Assembly (NCBI GenBank): GCA_034667545.1 | Contig: JAXDJR010000084.1 | Coordinates: 1 to 15,102, forward strand | Direction: 5' to 3' | Source of the DNA: DATAPE01 sp034667545 | Lineage (GTDB): Bacteria > Actinomycetota > CADDZG01 > WHSQ01 | Length of the DNA stretch: 15,102 nt | Shown here: positions 1 to 6,178 of the stretch, in pieces | Position numbering within the stretch: the stretch's first letter is position 1 | How the letters are laid out: each line of letters starts with the position of its first letter | Notes under the pieces: generated by a model | The model's input: only the letters and a program-made list of their open reading frames with translations | The model's database searches: none | What the model was told of the DNA's origin: nothing | Translations under genes and position numbers: made by a program

Positions 1-1131
1 CCTCAGTGTGCTAGCCCCCATAGCGAGCTACAAATCTCCAGCGACTCAGGTGCCACCTGGTCCAGGCCCCGGCCTTTGGCTCCTTCCGCCGAACGCCAGG
101 ACGACCCCCAGATAGTCGTCGATCCAGTTGATGGCAGAACTGTGTACGCATCTTTCATGCAGGGAAAGAAATCGAGTCAGTACGTCGCCAAGTCAACTGA
201 CTTCGGGAAGACGTGGAAGAAGGTACTGGTCGAGACTCTTCAGCGCGGGACCGACAAAGACATTCTTGCGGTCCACGGGAGCGATGTTTATCTCGTCTAC
301 AACGCCGTGATGAAGATCTATGCATCGGTCTCTCACGATGCGGGCCGAACCTGGAAGACCTATCGGATCTCGGCTCCCACGACAAACTCAAAGCTAGGTT
401 GGGCATTGCCGAGCGGCGGGGCTATAGATTCAAAGGGGAATGCTTACTTTGCATGGGGAGGCTACGAGCAGAGTGGCAAACCCTCCGGTGAGGTCAATCT
501 CTTCGTATCCAGGACCACGAACGGGGGACGCTCATGGTCTACCTCTCTTGTGGATGTTTCGGAAGCTCCTCCGCCCTGCGGCTGCGCAGGCTGGGCCTAC
601 TGGGGACCGCAGATGGCTTTGGCGATCGATCATCGCGACGCTCTTTACGTTCTTTACAACGCAAACGACGTTCCATTCGGGGTGAGTCAGTTGCACTTTG
701 CCCGCTCAACGAACCGAGCCAGGACTTGGATTGGTCGCAGCGAACCGTCTCCGGCTCCCGCCGGTGCTAACAATCTGTTTCCCGCGATCGCGGCTCGGGG
801 AGATGGCGATGTCAGGATCGCTTGGATGGATGACCGCAACGGGTTCGACGGGGGCGGCGGTGACCAGGGTGCCCGCTGGAATACCTACTATCGGGAATCC
901 ACAAGCGGAGGGCGAACTTGGTCACCCGAAACCCAGCTCTCGCATTTCGTAAAGGGATACGACTACCAGTTCCCCCCGCCCCGGGAAGGCTTCCTGCAAC
1001 CTTACGGGGATTACTTCGAGATCGATATCGACGGCGCCGGCCGCACACACGCGATTTGGGGGGAAGGATTTAGCTACGCAGGACCGGGAAACGTCTGGTA
1101 CGCGCAAAGCCGCGGTCGGCCGGCCGGGTGA
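1..1131 (+). CDS. Asp-box (BNR/sialidase-like) beta-propeller protein, 5' end outside window
   Basis: The frame is open from base 1, so the gene starts upstream of the window. A TTG at 76 could serve as a start, but the codons before it already encode a complete Asp box (residues ISSDSGATW, bases 34-60), so truncation by the window edge is the better reading. Further Asp boxes (S-x-D/N-x-G-x-T/S-W) occur as STDFGKTW, SHDAGRTW, TTNGGRSW, STNRARTW and STSGGRTW, spaced as in the blades of a sialidase-type propeller. The C-terminal stretch PYGDYFEIDID followed by HAIW resembles the end of the next gene, so the two look paralogous. Asp boxes are structural and do not prove glycosidase activity; the arginine triad and catalytic pair of true sialidases could not be assigned. 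The protein is probably exported, but its signal peptide would lie outside the window. The call as an Asp-box protein is secure; the substrate is unknown. Confidence 0.8.
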   Translation, partial: PQCASPHSELQISSDSGATWSRPRPLAPSAERQDDPQIVVDPVDGRTVYASFMQGKKSSQYVAKSTDFGKTWKKVLVETLQRGTDKDILAVHGSDVYLVYNAVMKIYASVSHDAGRTWKTYRISAPTTNSKLGWALPSGGAIDSKGNAYFAWGGYEQSGKPSGEVNLFVSRTTNGGRSWSTSLVDVSEAPPPCGCAGWAYWGPQMALAIDHRDALYVLYNANDVPFGVSQLHFARSTNRARTWIGRSEPSPAPAGANNLFPAIAARGDGDVRIAWMDDRNGFDGGGGDQGARWNTYYRESTSGGRTWSPETQLSHFVKGYDYQFPPPREGFLQPYGDYFEIDIDGAGRTHAIWGEGFSYAGPGNVWYAQSRGRPAG

Positions 1132-1410
1132 TCTAACTCCGAGCAACTAAGCACGCGCGTCAACCCGGGTTCGAGGTGACGAACGTTGCCCGGTACTGCC
1201 GGCACTTGTCCTGTGTGCGATGCATACGAAGCTGTTCACATTTGACATGACAACTTCCCGACGACGAAAGAACGGTTCGTCCCATTCTGTCCTGAGATAT
1301 CGCACAACAACAGATCCACTATCGCACTCGGTGGTCAGAGCATTCCCTTTTCGCTGCTAGCTTTGCTCTTGGATCTTTCGCCCACTCTAGGGGGTTATCA
1401 ATTGTTCGGG
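1132..1410. other. Intergenic spacer between the two Asp-box genes
   Basis: This 279-base gap has no convincing gene. A TTGACA hexamer sits at 1242-1247 but no TANNNT box lies 16-19 bases downstream, so no promoter can be called. An imperfect inverted repeat around 1158-1182 has no T-tract. Stop codons interrupt all forward frames except the tail that leads into the next ORF. Confidence 0.5.
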
Positions 1411-2919
1411 ATGCGGAATACGAAGCGCGCTCTTTCGATGGTGGCAGTGATTGGGGTTCTCGCCATGATTGCCGGCGTGGCTCCGGTGAGTGCCAACACC
1501 GACGCCACCAGACTGCGTCACAACCGACCGACGTGGTGGTCGAAGCTCCAGAAAGTTTCGAGCCCCAGCTTCAAGATGGGACGTCATCGTCGAGCGGTGA
1601 CTTCCGGCGCAAGCGTCACTGTTGGTGCGAATGTCGACGTTAGTAAGGAGAAGGGTCCGCAGAGCGAGACTTTCATCGCGATCGACCCTCGCGACACATC
1701 GCGGCTCGTGGCTGGTTCCAATGAGATAGCAAGATTGCCGATGCGCGGTTACTTCTCAAGTGACGGAGGAACCACGTGGGGCGGCGTAGATCTGCCACTG
1801 CCTCCTCCTCTTACCCGCAATGGCTTCGACTTCGGGTCTGACCCGGGCGTTGCCTGGGACACACTTGGTAACGTCTATTACTCCTACATAGTCGTCTTCT
1901 TCAGCGCAGGGGGGGCGGTCAATGGCAGTGAGATGGCAGTGGCGCGTTCCTCGAACGGTGGACACACTTGGAAGGCTACATATTTCTCTATGCATCAAGG
2001 GGGAGCCAAGTTCAACGATAAGCCAATGATTACGGTCGATACCAATCCCAATAGCCCCCACTACAACAATGTCTACGTAGCGTGGGACACCACCAACGGA
2101 ACCAACGGTGTTCCGAGCACGACCGGGATCAAAGTCAGCCGGTCGACGGATCATGGCCGGACGTTCTCCCGGCCTGTCTTTGCGAGCGAGACACTGAGTG
2201 GTCCCCGCTTCGGCATCGGTGCCGATCCCTTTGTCGGCCCGGACGGGACGCTCTACGTGGCGTGGCACGATTTCGTTGGTAACAGGATCGCTGTTAGCAG
2301 CTCCACCGACGGGGGCCGCAGCTTCGGACCCACCCACACCGTCGCCCCTACCGTCATTCCTTTCGCGACAACTATTCCACCGCAGGACAGCAGAGGGGTC
2401 CTCGTTTACCCGGCCTGCGAAGCCGACACGGGCACTAGCGCGGGTAGAGGCACCCTTTACTGCTCGTGGATGGACGCGGACGCGAGCGGCGGTACTGATA
2501 TTTACGAGTCGCATTCCTCGGATCACGCGGTTTCATGGAGCTCAGCTCAGCGAGTCAATGATGATCCCGCCGGTGCTGTGAATTACCAGTTCAACCAGTG
2601 GCTCGCGGTCGATCCGTCCGATGGATCGGTCAATATCAGCTGGAACGACAGCCGACTTGACCCGAGGGATCTCTCGACCAACGTCTTCTTTGCACGCTCA
2701 ACGGACGGCGCTAACTCGTTCGCGCCCAATGTGCGCGTGTCGACAGCTTCCACCAACGAGACTTGCTGCGGAGCCGACGCCGGGAACCAGTACGGCGATT
2801 ACGAAGGCATCGACGCCATCGATGGCCACATCCATCCCGTGTGGACCGATCGGCGCGCAAGCGTCCGTCGCCTGCATCTCAAGGAAGAGGTCTTCACGGC
2901 TGCCCTTACCCCGCGCTAG
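1411..2919 (+). CDS. Secreted Asp-box (BNR/sialidase-like) beta-propeller protein
   Basis: The product is 502 residues from the ATG at 1411. The frame stays open back to a TTG at 1363, but the ATG start gives a textbook Sec signal peptide: MRNTKR as a positive n-region, a hydrophobic core of about 15 residues (MVAVIGVLAMIAG), and a likely cleavage after VSA near residue 28. The mature part contains Asp boxes SSDGGTTW, SSNGGHTW, STDHGRTF, STDGGRSF, SSDHAVSW and STDGANSF, consistent with a six-bladed propeller that fills the protein. The ending (QYGDYEGIDAIDG, then HPVWTDRR) matches the style of the upstream Asp-box gene, so the pair probably arose by duplication and diverged. It is followed by a strong terminator. 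It is likely an extracellular glycan- or surface-binding protein; a true exo-sialidase is possible but not shown, because catalytic residues could not be mapped. Confidence 0.85.
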   Translation: MRNTKRALSMVAVIGVLAMIAGVAPVSANTDATRLRHNRPTWWSKLQKVSSPSFKMGRHRRAVTSGASVTVGANVDVSKEKGPQSETFIAIDPRDTSRLVAGSNEIARLPMRGYFSSDGGTTWGGVDLPLPPPLTRNGFDFGSDPGVAWDTLGNVYYSYIVVFFSAGGAVNGSEMAVARSSNGGHTWKATYFSMHQGGAKFNDKPMITVDTNPNSPHYNNVYVAWDTTNGTNGVPSTTGIKVSRSTDHGRTFSRPVFASETLSGPRFGIGADPFVGPDGTLYVAWHDFVGNRIAVSSSTDGGRSFGPTHTVAPTVIPFATTIPPQDSRGVLVYPACEADTGTSAGRGTLYCSWMDADASGGTDIYESHSSDHAVSWSSAQRVNDDPAGAVNYQFNQWLAVDPSDGSVNISWNDSRLDPRDLSTNVFFARSTDGANSFAPNVRVSTASTNETCCGADAGNQYGDYEGIDAIDGHIHPVWTDRRASVRRLHLKEEVFTAALTPR

Positions 2920-2955
2920 ACACTCGTCCGGTTGAACCCGGAGAATGGATTATGG

Positions 2956-2999
2956 GCTGCTGCCCCCGGTAGATACCGGGGGCAGCAGCTTCCGTTAAG
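2956..2999 (+). terminator. Intrinsic-type terminator hairpin after the Asp-box gene
   Basis: A perfect 15-bp stem (left arm gctgctgcccccggt 2956-2970, right arm 2975-2989) closes a four-base loop, agat. It lies 37 bases after the stop codon. The downstream tract (ttccgtt) is only moderately T-rich, as is common for terminators in GC-rich genomes. It separates the Asp-box genes from the carbonic anhydrase. Confidence 0.8.
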
Positions 3000-3130
3000 T
3001 CGTCTGTCCAAACCCTGCCGTTCCCGAAGCCCGTCCAGCCGCTGCGCTGGGGTCGCAGTGCCTCATCCCAGGAAGATCTGGCCGCATCCCCCTGGCTAGG
3101 GTCCTAGGCCCCTCTGCTAGCATTCATACT

Positions 3131-3136
3131 TATAGT
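3131..3136 (+). promoter_or_regulatory. Possible -10 box for the carbonic anhydrase gene
   Basis: TATAGT matches the sigma-A -10 consensus at five of six positions and would start transcription near 3143, about 24 bases before the chosen start codon. No recognisable -35 box lies 16-18 bases upstream, so the call is tentative. Confidence 0.3.
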
Positions 3137-3166
3137 CCAGTGTTAATAGGGGAAAAGGAGCTCAGC

Positions 3167-3655
3167 ATGGTTACGGATGAGCTGCTCCAAAACAACCGGA
3201 GCTACTCGGAAACGTTCTCCAAAGGAGACCTACCGCTGCCCCCGGCCCGGGGGCTTGCCGTCTTGGCCTGCATGGATGCCAGGTTGGACGTGCACAAAAT
3301 CCTGGGCCTCGATGAAGGAGATGCGCACGTGATCCGCAATGCGGGGGGCGTGGCAACTGATGACGCGATTCGCTCTCTGGCCATCTCTCAGCGGTTACTG
3401 GGAACCACAGAGGTCATCCTGATTCACCACACCGACTGCGGCATGCTGACCTTTAGCGATGACGAGGTGAAGCGCCAGATCCAGGCGGAAGTAGGGGTGA
3501 GGCCACACTTTGCGCTTGAGGCATTTACCAATTTGGAAGAAGACGTCCGGGAGTCCATTGCTCGTCTCAGGCTGAGTCCATTCGTACCGAACAAGGACCA
3601 CATACGCGGCTTCATCTATGACGTTTCAACCGGGGGACTGGACGAGGTCACGTAG
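3167..3655 (+). CDS. Beta-class carbonic anhydrase (mycobacterial Rv1284 type)
   Basis: The 162-residue protein interconverts CO2 and bicarbonate in the cytoplasm. The zinc site is visible: Cys35 in the motif CMDARLD (35-41) with the Asp37-Arg39 dyad, then His88 and Cys91 in HHTDCGM. The block EGDAHVIRNAGG and the following RSLAISQRLLGT are also typical. Length and sequence resemble from memory the M. tuberculosis Rv1284 enzyme, which is about 163 residues. The ATG at 3167 is preferred over an in-frame GTG at 3140 because GGAAAAGGAG at 3151-3160 is a good ribosome-binding site six bases upstream. The gene stands between a terminator and the promoter of the aromatic operon, so it is probably monocistronic. 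No terminator of its own was seen, so readthrough into the attenuator is possible. A link to aromatic synthesis is not evident. Confidence 0.93.
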   Translation: MVTDELLQNNRSYSETFSKGDLPLPPARGLAVLACMDARLDVHKILGLDEGDAHVIRNAGGVATDDAIRSLAISQRLLGTTEVILIHHTDCGMLTFSDDEVKRQIQAEVGVRPHFALEAFTNLEEDVRESIARLRLSPFVPNKDHIRGFIYDVSTGGLDEVT

Positions 3656-3674
3656 CTGTTTGACGAGCCACGAT

Positions 3675-3702
3675 TTGACGTATCCGCCAGCTTCTCTAGG
3701 AT
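3675..3702 (+). promoter_or_regulatory. Candidate promoter of the aromatic operon
   Basis: TTGACG (3675-3680) and TAGGAT (3697-3702) are separated by 16 bases and fit a housekeeping-sigma promoter with the TANNNT -10 common in actinobacteria. The expected transcription start, 6-8 bases past the -10, falls at about 3709-3710. That is the ATG of the leader peptide, so the transcript may be leaderless. The hexamer context TTTGACG is also present at 3659-3665, making a 15-base-spaced direct repeat of unknown meaning. Confidence 0.5.
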
Positions 3703-3709
3703 GAGCGCA

Positions 3710-3796
3710 ATGAGACCCTCACAAGTCGGCGTGGAGTATTACCGCAGTTATTGGTGCGTTGGCTCTGCGCGCTCTTCGGGAGGGACCTCAGGCTAA
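3710..3796 (+). CDS. Leader peptide with Tyr-Tyr-x-x-Tyr-Trp control codons
   Basis: This 28-codon ORF ends in TAA at 3794 and contains the run EYYRSYW, with TAT TAC at 3737-3742, TAT at 3749 and TGG at 3752. Three tyrosines and a tryptophan within six codons is very unlikely in a peptide this short. An in-frame ATG at 3701 would add three residues. The 3710 start is preferred because AGGA (3698-3701) is correctly spaced, or alternatively because the predicted transcription start coincides with it. The ORF lies directly before an intrinsic terminator and an aromatic biosynthesis operon, which is the layout of a ribosome-mediated attenuator. The inferred role is that slow decoding at Tyr codons, when charged tRNA-Tyr is scarce, lets the antiterminator form and the operon be read. 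The peptide itself probably has no other function. Expression is not proven. Confidence 0.75.
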   Translation: MRPSQVGVEYYRSYWCVGSARSSGGTSG

Positions 3797-3831
3797 GAGG
3801 ATCGACCTAACGGACAAAAGCGTGGAGAGTT
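3729..3831 (+). promoter_or_regulatory. Attenuator: mutually exclusive antiterminator and terminator pairings
   Basis: Region 2 (3761-3776) can pair with region 3 (3816-3831) at 14 of 16 positions, including three G-U pairs, which would sequester the left arm of the terminator. Region 1 (gcgtggag, 3729-3736) is an exact copy of eight bases of the terminator's left arm (3820-3827), so it competes for region 2 with about seven pairs around one mismatch. Region 1 lies immediately before the TAT TAC codons, where a ribosome stalled at tyrosine would cover it and free region 2. This reproduces the 1:2 / 2:3 / 3:4 logic of known amino acid attenuators. Folding energies were not calculated. Confidence 0.65.
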
Positions 3832-3848
3832 TTCTCCACGCTTTTTTT
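3816..3848 (+). terminator. Intrinsic terminator inside the leader of the aromatic operon
   Basis: A perfect 13-bp stem (left arm aaaagcgtggaga 3816-3828, right arm 3833-3845) closes a four-base loop, gttt. Seven consecutive T residues (3842-3848) overlap its end. It stands 20 bases before the chorismate mutase start codon, a position that makes sense only as a regulated terminator, since it would otherwise cut off the operon. Confidence 0.88.
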
Positions 3849-3867
3849 ATTTCAGGGGAGCGGAGCG

Positions 3868-4269
3868 ATGGGTCAACAGCAATGGGGGTGCAGAGGTGTT
3901 CGTGGCGCGATCACCACAGGAGCGAACGATGCCGTCGCAGTCGAGGAGGCGACGAAGGTGCTGCTCGATAGTCTGATCGAGGCTAACGATTGCAGGCTGG
4001 AGGACATCGCAGCGGCGATCTTCACGGTCCCCGACGAGCTCGCCGGATTGAACCCCTCAGCGGCCGCGCGCAAGCACGGATGGTCCGCTGTTCCTCTCCT
4101 CGCCGTGCGCGAGCAAGCATCCGGTGGACTCATCGATAACTGTCTGCGAGTGCTGTTGTTATGGAATACCTCGACACCTCAGGACGGGATTCGCCATGTC
4201 TATCTCCGCGGTGCTTCCGCCTTGCGCCCCGATCTCTCCGCCGACTCTTTGCCGGGAACAAGACCATGA
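3868..4269 (+). CDS. aroH: Chorismate mutase, AroH class
   Basis: The 133-residue enzyme rearranges chorismate to prephenate, committing it to tyrosine and phenylalanine. It matches the trimeric AroH fold of Bacillus subtilis rather than the helical AroQ fold. RGAIT (12-16), NPSAAARKHGW (62-72), VREQ (80-83), CLRVLLLWNT (92-101), IRHVYL (108-113) and LRPDLS (119-124) align with the Bacillus enzyme. The expected active-site residues are present: Arg12, Arg68, Glu82, Arg94, Tyr112 and Arg120, corresponding to Bacillus Arg7, Arg63, Glu78, Arg90, Tyr108 and Arg116. The ATG follows AGGGGAG (3854-3860) by seven bases. It is the first structural gene behind the attenuator, and its stop overlaps the next start (ATGA, 4266-4269), implying translational coupling. 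Confidence 0.93.
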   Translation: MGQQQWGCRGVRGAITTGANDAVAVEEATKVLLDSLIEANDCRLEDIAAAIFTVPDELAGLNPSAAARKHGWSAVPLLAVREQASGGLIDNCLRVLLLWNTSTPQDGIRHVYLRGASALRPDLSADSLPGTRP

Positions 4270-5285
4270 TCGTGATCATGCAATCGCATGCCACGCAGGA
4301 TCAGATCCACTCCGTTGTGGAGGCCATCGAAGGGAGTGGACGCAACGCGCATCTATCTCTGGGAGTGGAAAGAACGATCATCGGAGTGATCGGCGGGGAG
4401 ACGCCGATCGATCCTCAAGTGTTTGAGGTCCTGCCTGGCGTTGAGAGAGTGGTTCGGATCCTTCATCCTTTCAAGCTGGCCACGCGTGACTTCCACCCTG
4501 CCGATCGTGTGATCAAGTTTGCAAACGGTGCATGTCTGGGCGGCCCCAGTGTTCTGGTCATGGCGGGGCCGTGCGCAGTCGAAAGCAGGGACCAGTTGCA
4601 GCGGGCGGCGGAGGGTATTGCGTCTGCGGGCGTCAAGATTCTCCGTGCAGGAGCCTTTAAGCCTAGAACCTCTCCTTACAGCTTTCAGGGCCTGGGTGAG
4701 AAGGGTTTGCTGATCCTCGCTGAGGTTGCGAAGGAGTTTGGCCTCGCTACGGTCACGGAGGTTGTCACGCCGGACGACGTTCCAGTGGTTGGGGAACACG
4801 CCGACATGCTTCAGATAGGCGCGCGGAACATGGCGAACTATTCGCTCCTTCGAGCGGTAGGCGATTCGCCTTGCCCGGTGCTTCTGAAACGAGGGCCCGG
4901 CTCGACTATCGAGGAGCTCCTGCAGGCGGCTGAGTACATCCTTGTCCAAGGCAACAGACAAGTGGCGCTGTGCGAGCGGGGGATCCGCACCTTCGAAACC
5001 GCAACCCGGTTCACTCTGGACGTCAATGCCGTTCCTGTGCTCAAGCAGCTGAGCTCTCTCCCGGTGGTCGTGGACCCAAGCCATGCAACAGGGAGGGCGG
5101 AACTGGTTGCTCCTGCTGCCCTGGCGGGTATCGCTGCCGGCGCGGACGGCCTGCTTATCGAAGTGCACCCCGATCCACCTCGAGCACTCTCTGATGCTGC
5201 GCAATCGCTGGACTTGGATGCTTTCGCGCGCTTGATGACGAGCGTCAATCGCGTAGCAGAAGCTGTGGGCCGAGTCGCGGCATGA
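4266..5285 (+). CDS. aroF: 3-deoxy-D-arabino-heptulosonate 7-phosphate (DAHP) synthase, type I with N-terminal regulatory domain
   Basis: The 339-residue enzyme condenses PEP and erythrose-4-phosphate, the entry step of the shikimate pathway. Residues 1-70 form the ferredoxin-like (FeS-binding/ACT-like) domain that in Thermotoga maritima DAHP synthase binds tyrosine for feedback inhibition. The catalytic barrel follows, with MAGPCAVES (99-107), KPRTSPYSFQGLG (132-144), IGARNMAN (184-191), LLKRG (206-210) and DPSHATG (270-276). The four metal ligands of the family are visible as Cys103, His273, Glu299 and Asp310. The frame is open back to 4161, but the ATG at 4266 overlaps the aroH stop by four bases and begins at the usual family N-terminus. 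Tyrosine feedback, if conserved, would add an enzyme-level control to the tyrosine-sensing leader. The symbol aroF is used for the family; aroG is an equally common name. Confidence 0.93.
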   Translation: MIVIMQSHATQDQIHSVVEAIEGSGRNAHLSLGVERTIIGVIGGETPIDPQVFEVLPGVERVVRILHPFKLATRDFHPADRVIKFANGACLGGPSVLVMAGPCAVESRDQLQRAAEGIASAGVKILRAGAFKPRTSPYSFQGLGEKGLLILAEVAKEFGLATVTEVVTPDDVPVVGEHADMLQIGARNMANYSLLRAVGDSPCPVLLKRGPGSTIEELLQAAEYILVQGNRQVALCERGIRTFETATRFTLDVNAVPVLKQLSSLPVVVDPSHATGRAELVAPAALAGIAAGADGLLIEVHPDPPRALSDAAQSLDLDAFARLMTSVNRVAEAVGRVAA

Positions 5286-6178
5286 CTGCAGACCACCTTT
5301 CCCGAGCAGGTAGCGACCTTGGCCGGATCGCCATCCTAGGCGCCGGGCAGATCGGAACCATGCTCGGACTTGCTTTACGTGACGGAGGTTGCGCCGATGT
5401 GTGGATGCTGGACAAACAACCCGAGGTCGCCGAGATGAGCCTGGATCTGGGAGCGGCGAGCGGTTTGATGTCGAGCACTAGAGAGGCTCTCGACTGCGAC
5501 ACGATGATCCTCGCCATGCCTGTGCCACAGATCGTAAAGACGATAAAAGAGCTCGGCCCCCATATGAGACGCGGCTCGTTTGTCGTCGATACAGGCAGCG
5601 CAAAGGTAGCGATCATCGAGAGCATGCGGTCTCACATTCCACCCGGTGTGCACGCGATCGGGGGCCATCCCCTCGTTGGAACGGAGCGGCCCGGGCCTCA
5701 AGGAGCACGCCCGCAGCTCATGAAGGGCGCGTCCTTCGTATTTACCGAAGTTAGAGAAGATCAAACGGCTTTTGACAGAGCCTGTTCCTTGGCAACTCTG
5801 GTGGGAGCAAGGATGTACGAAGTCGACGCCGAGACTCACGACGCATGCTTGGCGCGCACCAGTCACATCGCCCATATCGCCGCGTTTGCTTTGGCCTCAC
5901 TCAACGATCAAGTCTCGTTGCCTGGGTGGCGTGGATTGTCGTCTCCTGGTTACGAGCGAGCAGTTCGTCTTGCCAATAGTGACGCGGAGATGGTCGCAGG
6001 CTTTGTGGGGGCCAACGCGCAGTACGTGAAGGGCGTCCTCGATGAAGTCATCTCGAAACTCGCCGAAGCTTCTCGCCTGCTCTCGGATGCCCCCGAAGAC
6101 CTGACGGCTTTGCTGGCGACGTGGCAACGATCCGCTGTTCGAGACATCCCGCTATACGAAACGGAGGCCGCGGTGTGA
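5282..6178 (+). CDS. tyrA: Prephenate dehydrogenase
   Basis: The 298-residue enzyme oxidatively decarboxylates prephenate to 4-hydroxyphenylpyruvate, the tyrosine precursor. The Rossmann motif GAGQIG (20-25) is followed by an acidic residue at the end of the second strand (Asp44 in MLDK), which suggests NAD rather than NADP. Other family blocks are VVDTGSAK (101-108), GGHPLVGTERPG (127-138) and TSHIAHIAAFALAS (193-206), whose first histidine, His195, matches the catalytic histidine. AVRLANSDAEM (227-237) carries the substrate-binding arginine. There is no C-terminal ACT domain, so allosteric control by tyrosine is probably weak or absent in this enzyme. It could also accept arogenate; the sequence does not settle this. 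The ATG overlaps the aroF stop (ATGA, 5282-5285) and the stop overlaps the aroA GTG, so translation is coupled on both sides. Confidence 0.92.
   Translation: MTADHLSRAGSDLGRIAILGAGQIGTMLGLALRDGGCADVWMLDKQPEVAEMSLDLGAASGLMSSTREALDCDTMILAMPVPQIVKTIKELGPHMRRGSFVVDTGSAKVAIIESMRSHIPPGVHAIGGHPLVGTERPGPQGARPQLMKGASFVFTEVREDQTAFDRACSLATLVGARMYEVDAETHDACLARTSHIAHIAAFALASLNDQVSLPGWRGLSSPGYERAVRLANSDAEMVAGFVGANAQYVKGVLDEVISKLAEASRLLSDAPEDLTALLATWQRSAVRDIPLYETEAAV

Noticed and set aside
1160..1182. tRNA-like GGGTTCGAGG sequence
   Set aside because: It recalls a T-arm, but no acceptor, anticodon or D arm can be built around it.
1242..1247. Perfect TTGACA as a promoter -35 for the second Asp-box gene
   Set aside because: No acceptable -10 element lies 16-19 bases downstream.
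1756..2526. 256-codon minus-strand open frame opposite the second Asp-box gene
   Set aside because: The opposite strand encodes regular Asp boxes; the antisense product is Arg/Gly/Val-rich without domains.
3700..3850. T-box riboswitch as an explanation for the terminator before aroH
   Set aside because: No AGGGUGGNACCGCG-like T-box or specifier stem is present, while a Tyr/Trp-rich leader ORF with competing arms is.
4353..5204. 283-codon minus-strand open frame opposite the DAHP synthase gene
   Set aside because: It is fully antisense to a gene with clear catalytic motifs and its translation resembles no known family.
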